From assembly GCF_030010215.1 (NCBI RefSeq), contig NZ_JASCRR010000013.1, positions 44,825-108,824 of the forward strand: DNA of 64,000 nt, given 5' to 3'. A program made the position numbers and the translations under genes. Below, piece after piece: positions 35,254-43,703 of this stretch. Position 1 is the first letter of the stretch, and each line of letters begins with the position of its first letter. The notes beneath the pieces are model-generated. The model was not told the origin of the DNA, did no database searches, and saw only the letters and a list, made by a program, of their open reading frames with translations. The stretch is from Tianweitania sp. UT-5YL-CI-8. Lineage in GTDB: Bacteria > Pseudomonadota > Alphaproteobacteria > Rhizobiales > Rhizobiaceae.

Positions 35254-36036
35254 ATGAAAAAGCTCTTATCCGCCATTGCGCTCGCAACGATGCTCGCAGG
35301 CTGCAACGACAATGCTGGAACAGCCTCGTCAAAGACAGCAAGCAACTCCGAGGCGATCCTTGAATCGCTCAAGGGCCAAGGCCTGACCATCCACGGTCCT
35401 TTGGAAGTGCCGGGCGGATTGCAGGCCTATGCCGCGAGTTCGGGCACGCAGCCGCTGGCGGTCTATATCATGCCCGACGCGAACTATGCGCTGATCGGCA
35501 CCATGATCGATGCAAAGGGCGATTCCGTTGCGGACGCCGCGTTGAAGCAAGCAACGAGCGAACCGGTGCAGCGGGAGGCCTGGGGAGCGCTTGAAGCCGC
35601 GGCCTGGGTTCAGGACGGGGATCCGAATGCCGAACGCATCGTCTATGCGTTCACCGACGCCAATTGCCCCTTCTGCAACGAGCTATGGCGTTCGGCGCGT
35701 CCATGGGTCGAGGCCGGCAAAGTGCAGATCCGCCATGTCATGGTGGGCGTGATCCGCGCCGACTCGGCGGCAAAGGCAGCCGCGATCGTCGAAGCCGCCG
35801 ATCCACAAGCCGCCCTGACGCAAAACGAGATGAATCATGGCGCCGGCGGTATCGCCCCGCTGGCGAAGATATCGCCGGAGACGAACACCAAGCTCAACAA
35901 CAATGTCGAGCTGATGAGGCGGCTGGGCTTTAGCGGTACGCCCAGCTTCGTCGCGCGAGGCAGCGATGGCGAGCTGATCCTCCAGAGCGGAGCACCCCGA
36001 GGAGCCGCCCTGGAAGCCCTTTTCGGGCCGCTCTAG
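35254..36036 (+). CDS. dsbG: Thiol:disulfide interchange protein DsbG-like, predicted lipoprotein
   Basis: A 260-residue DsbC/DsbG-family protein. Its closest recognisable relative is DsbG, through the block NELWRSARPWVEAGKVQIRH after the active site C138-P-F-C141, plus VGVIRADSAAKAAAIV. Residues 35-100 form the dimerisation domain. Unlike soluble E. coli DsbG it has a lipobox (LAGC, Cys17) with Asn after the Cys, so it is probably tethered to the outer membrane. DsbG reduces sulfenylated single cysteines, including those of L,D-transpeptidases, and is recycled by DsbD, which is encoded next. A PmrA-type box precedes it. Confidence 0.87.
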   Translation: MKKLLSAIALATMLAGCNDNAGTASSKTASNSEAILESLKGQGLTIHGPLEVPGGLQAYAASSGTQPLAVYIMPDANYALIGTMIDAKGDSVADAALKQATSEPVQREAWGALEAAAWVQDGDPNAERIVYAFTDANCPFCNELWRSARPWVEAGKVQIRHVMVGVIRADSAAKAAAIVEAADPQAALTQNEMNHGAGGIAPLAKISPETNTKLNNNVELMRRLGFSGTPSFVARGSDGELILQSGAPRGAALEALFGPL

Positions 36037-36080
36037 GCGTTTCGGCCGGGGCTTTCCGACATTCGGCGAATCCAGATGCC

Positions 36081-36097
36081 CTTAAGTCTGCCTTAAG
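36081..36097 (+). promoter_or_regulatory. PmrA/QseB-type box 3 (dsbD operon)
   Basis: CTTAAG-TCTGC-CTTAAG, 50-66 bp upstream of the dsbD start. Both half-sites are exact. Confidence 0.8.
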
Positions 36098-36146
36098 CTG
36101 CCGATCGGAACTCTCCCGCCGTCGTAACGTCAAACGGGAGCGTGCA

Positions 36147-38009
36147 TTGCCTTCAAGAACTGTCTGGTCCGTCATTGTCGCGGCAATGATCATTGCGCTT
36201 GCAGCGCTGTCGATCGCGCCAGCATCGGCGCAGGTGACGTCGTCAGGCGGAATGCCGCTTCCGGTCGATCAGGCGTTCAAGCTCTCGGCGACACGGCAAA
36301 ATAGCGGCAGCGTCCAGGTTCAATGGACGATCGCGCCGGGATACTACCTTTATCAGGACAAGTTCAGCTTCAGGCGCGGCGATTCGGATCTTCCGGTGCC
36401 CGACGTTCAGGGAAACGGCCAGAGCAAGGACGACCCGACCTTCGGCCCCTCGACCGTCTTCCACGATCACGTCGCCGCCGTCGTTGGCCTTGATGCGTCA
36501 GCGCCCGGTCCGCTCGAAGTCCACTATCAGGGATGCCAGGACCACGGCATCTGTTATCCTCCGATCGTGCGTCATGTCGATGCGACGACGCTTGCCGTAA
36601 CCGACCCCGAGGAACGCGGCCCGGCGACGCAGGCGAGCAAGTGGACGGCCCCGGCCGCCACCGCGCCAGCGACCGGGAACGAGACCGGCATCGCCATCGC
36701 GGCAGATAATGGCGGCATGATCGGTTCGCTGCTGAAGGACGGCGGCGTCGCGATGGTTCTGGCAAGCTTCATGCTGTTCGGCGTGCTGCTCGCCTTCACG
36801 CCTTGCGTATTTCCGATGTACCCGATCCTTGCCGGAGCGATCGCGCGGCAGGGCGAGTCCGTCACGGCACTCAGGGGCTTTACCCTGTCGCTTGCCTACG
36901 TGCTCGCGATGGCGAGCGCGTTCGGCCTGCTCGGCGTGGCAGCGGCCTGGTCCGGGCAGAATTTGCAGATGGCCCTTCAGTCGCCGCTCGCCATCGGCGC
37001 GGTCTCCACCCTCTTCGTCGTACTGGCCTTGTCGATGTTCGGCCTGTTTGAGCTCCAATTGCCATCGGCCTGGGTCCATGCGATCGGCGGCCTCGGTCAG
37101 GGCAATCGGGGCTCGCTGGCCTCGGCCGGTCTGCTCGGCTTCACGTCGGCGCTGATCGTCGGGCCTTGCGTCACCGCACCGCTCGCCGGTGCGCTGATCT
37201 ATATCGCTCAAACCGGCGACGTCGCGCTCGGCGCGGCATCCCTCTTTGCGCTTGGCCTGGGCAAGGGCATTCCCCTGATCGCCTTCGGCACGCTCGGCCC
37301 GAAGGCGCTTCCCAAGGCGGGAGCGTGGATGACGGCGGTCCGTCAGGCTTTCGGTTTCGTCTTCGTGGCGACCGCCATCTGGATGGTCTCGCGCATCATC
37401 CCGGCAGAAGCAGGCCTGGCGCTCTGGGCCCTGTTCGCGATTGGCCTTGCAGTCTGGCTAGGCGCCTTCGATTCGATCGGTCCGGACGCTCCGGGACGGC
37501 ACCGGGCGGCGAAGGCGGCCGGCATCGCGGCCGCGCTCTACGGCATCGTGCTGGCTGTCGGAGCCGCCAGCGGCGCCGGCGACCCTTTCCGGCCCCTCGG
37601 CAATCTCGTCGCCGGAACGGGTGGCGTTCCCAGCTCTTCGGAAGCGCTGGTCTTCCGCAGCGCAGGCACGCCCGCCGAGCTTCAGACGGAGATTGCGGAT
37701 CGGAACGGCAAACCGAGCCTGCTTTACGTCACCGCGGACTGGTGCGTTACCTGCGCGGTCATAGACCGCAGCGTGCTGTCCGACCCCGCCATCCAGTCCA
37801 CGCTCGCCCGCTTCAATCTCATCAAGCTCGATGTCAGCGTCAACACCCCCGAACAGCGCCAGATCATGCAGGGCCTTCAGGTGGTCGGTCCGCCGACGAT
37901 GATTTTCGTCGATCCCGACGGGCGAGAGCCGGCCGGAACACGGCTCGTGGGAGACGTGACGAAGGCGACGTTGCAGACCTCGATCGAGAAAACGGGAATG
38001 GTGCGTTGA
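36147..38009 (+). CDS. dsbD: Protein-disulfide reductase DsbD
   Basis: Inner-membrane protein of 620 residues that carries electrons from cytoplasmic thioredoxin to the periplasm. All three parts are present: signal peptide plus N-terminal domain with the Cys pair in QGCQDHGICYPP; eight-helix transmembrane domain with the two redox cysteines in FTPCVFPMYP and VGPCVTAPLAGAL; and C-terminal thioredoxin domain with ADWCVTCAVID. Start is TTG at 36147 with GGGAG six bases upstream. It overlaps the TlpA-like gene (TTGA). Electron acceptors probably include DsbG, the DsbA-like protein and TlpA encoded in this island. Confidence 0.92.
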   Translation: MPSRTVWSVIVAAMIIALAALSIAPASAQVTSSGGMPLPVDQAFKLSATRQNSGSVQVQWTIAPGYYLYQDKFSFRRGDSDLPVPDVQGNGQSKDDPTFGPSTVFHDHVAAVVGLDASAPGPLEVHYQGCQDHGICYPPIVRHVDATTLAVTDPEERGPATQASKWTAPAATAPATGNETGIAIAADNGGMIGSLLKDGGVAMVLASFMLFGVLLAFTPCVFPMYPILAGAIARQGESVTALRGFTLSLAYVLAMASAFGLLGVAAAWSGQNLQMALQSPLAIGAVSTLFVVLALSMFGLFELQLPSAWVHAIGGLGQGNRGSLASAGLLGFTSALIVGPCVTAPLAGALIYIAQTGDVALGAASLFALGLGKGIPLIAFGTLGPKALPKAGAWMTAVRQAFGFVFVATAIWMVSRIIPAEAGLALWALFAIGLAVWLGAFDSIGPDAPGRHRAAKAAGIAAALYGIVLAVGAASGAGDPFRPLGNLVAGTGGVPSSSEALVFRSAGTPAELQTEIADRNGKPSLLYVTADWCVTCAVIDRSVLSDPAIQSTLARFNLIKLDVSVNTPEQRQIMQGLQVVGPPTMIFVDPDGREPAGTRLVGDVTKATLQTSIEKTGMVR

Positions 38010-38809
38010 ACGCCATCGCGATCGGGCCCTTCGTCTTCGCCTCGGAGCAATTCGCCGCCATTCTTGGCATCTTTACCTTCACGATTGTGACGTCGATCCT
38101 CGCGCGCCGTGTCGATCCCATCATCGGGAAATGGTCGACATGGGCGCTGATCGGGGGTCTGGTCGCGGCCCGCCTCGGCCATGTCGCGCTGCATTGGCAG
38201 AGCTTTTCGGGCGAGCTCATGCGAATCTTTGCCTTCTGGCAGGGCGGCTTTCAGCCGATCGCCGGCTTCGTCGGCGTGCTGATCGTCAGCGTGTTCTTCA
38301 TCCGCTCGCTCAAGGCCGGGTTTGCCGCAGCAGGCACGCTCGGCCTTAGCCTCGTGCTCTGGGTCGGCGTGATCCAACTCACCCAGGCCACCCTCGGCCA
38401 GCCTGCGCCGACCGTCGCGCTGCAGCAAATGGAAGGTCCGCCGATCGCGGTGAGCGATGTGATCGGCAAACCTGCCGTCGTCAATCTCTGGGCGAGTTGG
38501 TGTCCGCCGTGCCGCAGGGAAATGCCTCTGCTGGCGGAAGTCGCAGCAAACCGCGACGACGTCGCCTTCCTGTTCGTCAACCAGGGCGAAGGCTCGGAAA
38601 CGATCCGCTCCTATCTCGCAAAAGAAAACCTCAAGCTCGATCGCGTTCTGCTCGACCAGTCAATGCAGATCCCCCGCCACTACGGGAGCATGGGGCTCCC
38701 CATCACCCTGTTCCTCAGAGCCGACGGGACGCTCGCCTCCATGCACATGGGCGAGATCTCGCGCGAGGCGCTCAACGCCGCCATCGAGAAGCTTGGAGGC
38801 TCGACATGA
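38006..38809 (+). CDS. Membrane-anchored TlpA-like thiol reductase with Lgt-like N-terminus
   Basis: A 267-residue fusion. The N-terminal 125 residues have about four helices resembling the first part of prolipoprotein diacylglyceryl transferase (GGLVAARLGHVALHWQSF, FAFWQGGFQPIAGFVGVL), without its full catalytic set. The C-terminal domain is a TlpA/ResA thioredoxin with WASWCPPCRREMP and the cis-Pro loop MGLPITLFL. Start is TTG at 38006 overlapping the dsbD stop. TlpA-like proteins are reducing in the periplasm and act in cytochrome c or oxidase maturation, which fits the cytochromes later in this island. Confidence 0.83.
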   Translation: MNAIAIGPFVFASEQFAAILGIFTFTIVTSILARRVDPIIGKWSTWALIGGLVAARLGHVALHWQSFSGELMRIFAFWQGGFQPIAGFVGVLIVSVFFIRSLKAGFAAAGTLGLSLVLWVGVIQLTQATLGQPAPTVALQQMEGPPIAVSDVIGKPAVVNLWASWCPPCRREMPLLAEVAANRDDVAFLFVNQGEGSETIRSYLAKENLKLDRVLLDQSMQIPRHYGSMGLPITLFLRADGTLASMHMGEISREALNAAIEKLGGST

Positions 38810-38913
38810 CGCCTCCCCAATCAGATGGCGGGCAGCCCGTTCCCTTAACCCCGAACCTGAACCATCCGCCCTTCATGATTGGAGCGCGGACAATTATGCG
38901 TGATACCAAATGA
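38806..38913 (+). CDS. Small coupled ORF between tlpA-like and ldt genes
   Basis: A 35-codon frame (MTPPQSDGGQPVPLTPNLNH at its start) whose ATG overlaps the TlpA-like stop (ATGA) and whose stop overlaps the L,D-transpeptidase ATG (ATGA). This double coupling, in an operon where every other junction also overlaps, is the main evidence that it is translated. It has no signal peptide or known domain. It could be a real microprotein or merely a coupling leader that brings ribosomes to the ldt start. Confidence 0.5.
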   Translation: MTPPQSDGGQPVPLTPNLNHPPFMIGARTIMRDTK

Positions 38914-39572
38914 GTTTGCTAAAAAAGAGCGGAGCGTTTTCCGCCTTTCTGTTCAGCCTGGTCGCAGCTGGCTGCACCACGACCACGATGCCGACAACCG
39001 CGGTCACCCAGCCGCTTGAACGCAGCCGGCCGGCGACCGCCGCCAACTACGCCGCCCAGACCAATGAGAAGTTTCCGGTCGCGGCGATCAACACCTCCCG
39101 CGTCAATCCGAAGAACCTCAGACAGCAGGTGGAGTACCGCACAAGCGAGCCGCCGGGCACGATCGTCGTCGATACGAAGAACCGCTTCGTCTATCTTGTT
39201 CAGGAGGGCGGAAAGGCGATGCGTTATGGCGTCGGCGTCGGCCGCGAGGGAATGGAATTCACGGGCACGGCCAATATCGCCTGGAAGCAGGAATGGCCTA
39301 AGTGGACACCCACCCCGGACATGATCAGGCGCGAGCCGGAAAAATACGCCCGATGGTCCGGCGGCATGGGGGGTGGAGCCAACAATCCTCTCGGCGCCCG
39401 TGCACTCTATCTCTTCAAAAACGGCAAGGACACCCTGTTCCGCATTCACGGTACCAACCAACCCGAAACGATCGGGCATGCCGTTTCGTCCGGTTGCATC
39501 CGGATGATGAACCAGGACGTCATCGACCTCTATCGCCGCGTGCCGACGGGATCGAAGGTTGTCGTCATCTAG
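38910..39572 (+). CDS. L,D-transpeptidase, lipoprotein (YkuD domain)
   Basis: Cysteine L,D-transpeptidase of 220 residues that forms 3-3 cross-links or attaches proteins to peptidoglycan. A lipoprotein signal with AAGC (Cys at about 22) is followed by the YkuD domain. The catalytic motif is HGTNQPETIGHAVSSGCIRM with the single reactive Cys in SSGCIRM. Preceding blocks are PGTIVVDTKNRFVYLVQ and the NNPLGARALYL strand. It ends the dsbD operon. Its lone catalytic Cys is the kind of residue DsbG protects from oxidation in E. coli. Confidence 0.9.
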   Translation: MSLLKKSGAFSAFLFSLVAAGCTTTTMPTTAVTQPLERSRPATAANYAAQTNEKFPVAAINTSRVNPKNLRQQVEYRTSEPPGTIVVDTKNRFVYLVQEGGKAMRYGVGVGREGMEFTGTANIAWKQEWPKWTPTPDMIRREPEKYARWSGGMGGGANNPLGARALYLFKNGKDTLFRIHGTNQPETIGHAVSSGCIRMMNQDVIDLYRRVPTGSKVVVI

Positions 39573-40247
39573 CCGTCCGGTGATCTGCACGCTCAACGAG
39601 AACTGGCTTCCGTCCCTGGGCCGAAAGCCTTCCACCGGGACGACTCCCATGGAGAACGACTAGGATTGTCGATTCAAACGAGAAGACTATCTCTTCGGGA
39701 CCGAAGGAACCACAACGGCGCTGCCTCGCGCTTTACGTCACCGATGCTGACTACGCTTTCCGGTTCATCCGGCAGATCGGCCGCGCCTGAACGTCGAAGG
39801 GTTCCCGAATCGAGGAATTTATCCTTGTCGGTTTGTCTTGTGGAAAGTGAGGGTGGCATGGTCAACCGTGAGTGCGGCTACACCCCTACGTCGATCGGTC
39901 CAAGGAGCGCACCAGCTAGTGCGATTCAGGGGCAGGGACGGGCGCAACCCGATTAAGTTGGAGTCTTCGGGCTTGTGTGCGTTCATTGGTCTAGCCGCGC
40001 AAGGCGACGGGCTCGGCCTAGCTGAGCAACTGATCTGGTGCGTGTAAACGCGCCCCCGCCACGACAATGATATTCCCGCACAGGTTGGCTGGTATCCGGT
40101 GTGCCATAAATTTAGGGCTGCTGGCCATTGACCAGTTTACCGAGCCGGTCCGGCCAATTCCCTGTCGACACACTGTTTGCGGTGCGGCCTGACCACGCTA
40201 CGGCGTCGCGATCGGCACCCAATCCGGAATGACTCATATTTCCCACA
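39573..40247. other. Intergenic junction between thiol-reduction cluster and TetR module
   Basis: About 675 bp without a supported gene. Open frames on both strands (for example 39819-40067 minus) have no ribosome-binding sites or domains. Codon usage and the 5' regulatory motifs change across this stretch, so it probably marks the boundary of a separately acquired module. Confidence 0.4.
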
Positions 40248-40299
40248 TTGACAATCCAACAGCCCGCGCCTACATAGCAGTCCTACTAGTTGGTAGATA
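40248..40299 (+). promoter_or_regulatory. SDR operon promoter with TetR-type operator 1
   Basis: TTGACA (40248-40253), 17 bp, TACATA (40271-40276) form a sigma-70-like promoter. Directly downstream, 40284-40299 on the minus strand reads TATCTACCAACTAGTA, one of five related palindromes in this module. The operator would cover the transcription start, as expected for a repressor. Confidence 0.7.
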
Positions 40300-40321
40300 A
40301 TTCACCGAGAGGACACTTTTT

Positions 40322-41116
40322 ATGGATACCAAGCAATTTGAAGGCCGCAAACTCCTTGTTGTCGGCGGCACGAGTGGAATTGGTTTTGAGGTCGCCCGGA
40401 TGGTGGCCGAGCAAGGTGGCGACGTTGTTGTAATTGGCAACCGTCCCGAAAAGGCGGAGGCGGCCCGTCAGCAGTTGGCCGCAATCGCCGGCGAACAGAA
40501 GACGGTCGCCTATGCGGCGGATCTGTCTGACGCAGCGAGCGTGAAGTCTCTCTTAGCCAAGCTCGCTGCGGAGCAGGGCGACATCGATCTGCTGGTCAAC
40601 ACCGCAGGCATCTACTACCCGAAGGCATTCCTGGAGCATTCCACCGAGGACTACGACAACTTCCTCGATCTTAACCGTTCCCTGTTTTTTATTACCCAGC
40701 AGGTGGCTGCGTCGCTGGTCGCCCGGAAGAAGCCAGGCTCGGTCGTCAACGTGACCGCCGTCGCGGCCCGCCAGGCGATCGAAACCGTCCCGGCATCCGC
40801 CTACTCGATGGCAAAGATTGGCCTCGACGCCATGACCAGGCACGTGGCCGCGGAACTGGCTGAGCATGACATTCGCGTGAACTCGGTGAGCCCGGCGATG
40901 GTGGAAACCAGAATCTTCGAGCGCTTCATTCCGGGCGAGCAGCTGGGCAGTGCACTGGATGCCTTCAACAGCTTCCACCCGCTGGGTCGTAATGGCTCGC
41001 CGCGCGACGTGGCCGAAACCGTCATTTTCCTTCTGTCGGACAAGGCTTCTTGGGTCACCGGCGCGGTTTGGGACGTCGATGGTGGCGTCATGGCCGCTCG
41101 CAAGCTCGGCAAATAA
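40322..41116 (+). CDS. SDR family oxidoreductase
   Basis: A 264-residue short-chain dehydrogenase/reductase. The NAD(P)-binding motif is [15 protein letters not shown] (residues about 13-27), and the catalytic Tyr and Lys lie in [11 protein letters not shown] with an upstream Ser in VNVTAVAA. N78-type NTAG (VNTAGIYYP) is present. Substrate not predictable; in an electrophile-response module it may reduce reactive carbonyls. It begins 22 bp after a TetR-type operator and is followed by the AhpD-like gene. Confidence 0.87.
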   Translation: MDTKQFEGRKLLVVGGTSGIGFEVARMVAEQGGDVVVIGNRPEKAEAARQQLAAIAGEQKTVAYAADLSDAASVKSLLAKLAAEQGDIDLLVNTAGIYYPKAFLEHSTEDYDNFLDLNRSLFFITQQVAASLVARKKPGSVVNVTAVAARQAIETVPASAYSMAKIGLDAMTRHVAAELAEHDIRVNSVSPAMVETRIFERFIPGEQLGSALDAFNSFHPLGRNGSPRDVAETVIFLLSDKASWVTGAVWDVDGGVMAARKLGK

Positions 41117-41143
41117 ATTCCTCAATTAGACAGGTGCATCCAA

Positions 41144-41485
41144 ATGGAAAAGAAATGGTTCGGAGAATTGAGCGCGGTAGTAAAGCGCGTCACTCGCTTC
41201 AACAAGGTGAACGCTCCCGTGGCGTCCGCGTTTCATAAGCTGGAAACCGCCACGCGCGAAGGCAACGTACTGGACGCCAAGACGCATGAGCTGATTTCCT
41301 TGGCGGTCGCGGTGACAACGCGTTGTGACGGCTGCATCGCTGCTCATGCGGGCGCTGCCAAGCGTGCCGGAGCTAGCAAGGAAGAGGTTGCCGCAGCCTT
41401 GGGCACTGCGATCGCCCTCAATGCCGGTGCCGCCTACGTGTACTCGTCACGCGCCTTCGAGGCGTTTGAGGAACTGGAATCCTGA
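41144..41485 (+). CDS. Carboxymuconolactone decarboxylase family protein (AhpD-like)
   Basis: A 113-residue all-helical protein of the CMD/AhpD family with the redox motif TRCDGCIAAHAGAA, that is CxxC plus the downstream His. Proteins with this motif have thiol-dependent peroxidase or reductase activity. It follows the SDR gene by 27 bp in the same unit. It probably supports peroxide or electrophile resistance; direct partners are unknown. Confidence 0.87.
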   Translation: MEKKWFGELSAVVKRVTRFNKVNAPVASAFHKLETATREGNVLDAKTHELISLAVAVTTRCDGCIAAHAGAAKRAGASKEEVAAALGTAIALNAGAAYVYSSRAFEAFEELES

Positions 41486-41540
41486 TTGCTCAGGGCGGCT
41501 GCGCTGGCCAGTGATGCCAGCGCAGCTCCTGAAGTATCGA

Positions 41541-41569
41541 TTGACAATCTACCATGTGGTAGGTAGTAT
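41541..41569 (+). promoter_or_regulatory. tetR promoter with TetR-type operator 2
   Basis: TTGACA (41541-41546), 17 bp, TAGTAT (41564-41569). The operator 41550-41565 (minus strand TACCTACCACATGGTA) fills the spacer and touches the -10 box. This arrangement implies autorepression. Confidence 0.75.
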
Positions 41570-41604
41570 TTGTTTGGAAACGATTCTCAAGTTGAGGAAG
41601 AGAT

Positions 41605-42168
41605 ATGGCTGTTGGCACACGCGACGCTCTGATCCAGACCGCCGAGAACCTGATGCGTACACGCGGCTACACCGCGTTCAGCTACGCGGACCTGTCCGAG
41701 GCGGTAGGTATCCGGAAGGCAAGCATCCACCATCACTTTCCGACCAAGGAAGACTTGGGAACCGCGATCGTCGAGGAATACATCGATCGCGTTCGAACCG
41801 AGTTTGGCCGGATCGAGGTGCAGCATGAGCATGTGATCGGTCGCCTCGAAGCTTTCCTCCAGATATTCCGGTCCAGTGCCGACGGCGGCCTCCTGCCGCT
41901 GTGCGGCGCGCTGGCAGCCGAAATGTCGGCATTGCCGCTCAGTCTGCAGCAGTTGACGCAGCGCTTCTTCGACATGCAGTTGGGTTGGCTCACCAGAATG
42001 CTGGAGCAGGGTATCAAGCTCAAGGAGATTCCGAAGGGCAGCGGCGCCAAGCATAAGGCGTTTCTGCTGCTGAGTATCCTGGAGGGTTCCTGTTTCATCA
42101 ACTGGGCCACAAAGGACGAAGATCCGTTGAGCCCGAGTGTTGTACGGCTCGTCGTAGAACACGCCTGA
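41605..42168 (+). CDS. TetR/AcrR family regulator (NemR/AcuR-like)
   Basis: A 187-residue TetR repressor. The N-terminal helix-turn-helix reads YADLSEAVGIRKASIHHHFP. The ligand domain has two cysteines: C100 in GLLPLCGALAAEM, at about the place of the electrophile-sensing C106 of E. coli NemR, and C163 in EGSCFINW. Five related palindromes lie in the promoters of this module, including its own, so it probably represses SDR-ahpD, itself, frnE-osmC-oye, trxA-trx-trxB and malY. The presence of an old yellow enzyme target also parallels NemR-nemA. Electrophile or hypochlorite sensing is inferred. Confidence 0.88.
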   Translation: MAVGTRDALIQTAENLMRTRGYTAFSYADLSEAVGIRKASIHHHFPTKEDLGTAIVEEYIDRVRTEFGRIEVQHEHVIGRLEAFLQIFRSSADGGLLPLCGALAAEMSALPLSLQQLTQRFFDMQLGWLTRMLEQGIKLKEIPKGSGAKHKAFLLLSILEGSCFINWATKDEDPLSPSVVRLVVEHA

Positions 42169-42226
42169 TAGACCTGCAGTTCTTCTCCGTTGAGCGGACT
42201 ACAGGTTCATTTTTAACCAACAAGAC

Positions 42227-42242
42227 TACCTACTACAAGGTA
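42227..42242 (+). promoter_or_regulatory. TetR-type operator 3 (frnE-like gene)
   Basis: TACCTACTACAAGGTA, 14 of 16 bases identical to the operator at the tetR promoter. It lies 32-47 bp upstream of the FrnE-like start. Confidence 0.72.
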
Positions 42243-42273
42243 TGTTAGCGCAAGAGCGCTGATGGAGATGGCA

Positions 42274-42954
42274 ATGAAAACAGTGAAGGTGGAAGTCTGG
42301 TCGGACTTTGTCTGTCCCTGGTGCTGGATTGCAAAGAAGCGCTTCGAGAAGGCAGTCAATTCGTTGGCCGGCCAGGTCCAGGTCGTAGTGACCAACAAGG
42401 CCTATCGCCTCGCCAAGGGAGTGCGGCCGATGGGCTACAAGACCGCCCTGCATCAGAAGTTGGGCGGTGCAGCCGGCGCTGATCGGATGATGACCGCGGT
42501 CAGTACCAATGGGCTCCTTGAAGGCCTGATCTACAACTTCGACACCATGCGTTTCGGAGACACTACGGCTGCTCACGCGCTGATCAAGAGCATTAGCTCG
42601 CCAGTGGTCGCAGAACTGATGGCCGAGCGCATCTACAGAGCCGCAACCACGGACGGGCTCGACATTTTCGACCAGGACGTGCTGGCTTCGCTGGCCAAAG
42701 AGGTCGGTGTGACCGACCCCCTCCTTGAGGTCGATACGGCACGCGTCTCCGCCGAGATTGACCGCGATGAGATGGAAGCAAGCCGCATCGCCAACGGTGT
42801 TCCTTTATTCCTGTTCAACGGCAAGGTCTTTGTATCCGGTGCCCAGGAAGCGAATGTTTTCGAGCGGGCAATCCTGGATGCCGCACGAGACATGCCCGAA
42901 GCAATGACCGGTGCAGGCGAAGGCGAGAGCTGCGGCATCGACGGCTGCCGCTGA
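42274..42954 (+). CDS. DsbA family oxidoreductase (FrnE-like, cytoplasmic)
   Basis: A 226-residue thioredoxin-fold protein of the FrnE/HCCA-isomerase branch: VEVWSDFVCPWCWIAKKRFE with the CPWC active site at the N-terminus and an inserted helical domain; the cis-Pro loop is ANGVPLFLFNGK. There is no signal peptide, so it acts in the cytoplasm, where FrnE-type proteins handle oxidised thiols. The C-terminus has an extra CGIDGC pair. The ATG at 42274 has GGAG upstream; two earlier in-frame ATGs add four residues. The gene heads a unit with osmC and the ene-reductase. Confidence 0.85.
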   Translation: MKTVKVEVWSDFVCPWCWIAKKRFEKAVNSLAGQVQVVVTNKAYRLAKGVRPMGYKTALHQKLGGAAGADRMMTAVSTNGLLEGLIYNFDTMRFGDTTAAHALIKSISSPVVAELMAERIYRAATTDGLDIFDQDVLASLAKEVGVTDPLLEVDTARVSAEIDRDEMEASRIANGVPLFLFNGKVFVSGAQEANVFERAILDAARDMPEAMTGAGEGESCGIDGCR

Positions 42955-43062
42955 GCTGCGCCCACACGCAACGAAATCCCAATCCGGATCTGAGGAAGCG
43001 GCCCGATGGCCCTTCTGCAGGTCTTCCACGCGCCGAGAGCGCAATTTAAAAGGACCAATCAG

Positions 43063-43623
43063 ATGACCAACAATCTCAACGGTATCGACGTTGCTGCCCT
43101 GCAGACGTTTGCACAGGAAGTCGCCGCAACCACGGAGCCGGCAAAGCGGAGTGCCCGTTTCAACGTCAAGACGAAGTGGGAGAACCAGACCCGCACTGTG
43201 GCGACCGTGAGCCGCTACGCGATCCGCGGCGAGGAATACCAGCGCCACTTTGAAATCGCAGCGGATGAACCGCTGGAATTCCTTGGCCAGAACACCGCGC
43301 CCAATCCCCAGGAACTGCTGATGGCAGCACTCAACGCGTGCCTGTCGGTGGGCTACGCAGTCAACGCTGCCGCCATGGGCATCACCATCCACAGCCTGGA
43401 AATCGAGACCGATGGCGAGCTGGATCTGCGTGGCGTCCTGGGCCTCGATGAGAGCGTCAACCCGGGCTACGACGAAGTGAGCTACGTGGTGCGACTGCAC
43501 ACCGATGGAACTCGCGAGCAGGTGGAAGAGCTGCACCGCAACGTGACCAAGACCTCGGTGAACTACGCCAACTTCTCCAAGGCAATCCGCATGGTTCCCA
43601 AGCTGGAAGTCCTGGAAGGCTAA
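43063..43623 (+). CDS. OsmC family protein
   Basis: A 186-residue OsmC/Ohr-fold protein. The central helix contains NPQELLMAALNACLSVGYAV with the conserved Cys. A second conserved Cys expected in Ohr peroxidases is not seen, so it resembles the OsmC-like group of uncertain activity. The ATG at 43063 has AGGA eight bases upstream. It is co-directional with the FrnE-like gene (108-bp gap) and the ene-reductase. Probable role in organic hydroperoxide or electrophile tolerance. Confidence 0.85.
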   Translation: MTNNLNGIDVAALQTFAQEVAATTEPAKRSARFNVKTKWENQTRTVATVSRYAIRGEEYQRHFEIAADEPLEFLGQNTAPNPQELLMAALNACLSVGYAVNAAAMGITIHSLEIETDGELDLRGVLGLDESVNPGYDEVSYVVRLHTDGTREQVEELHRNVTKTSVNYANFSKAIRMVPKLEVLEG

Positions 43624-43703
43624 GCCCGGAAGAACCGTTCCTGCCACTGCATTTGCAACAGCGGCCCTGTGTCGGGGCCGCGCCCCCAATCGAGAGACCC
43701 ATC

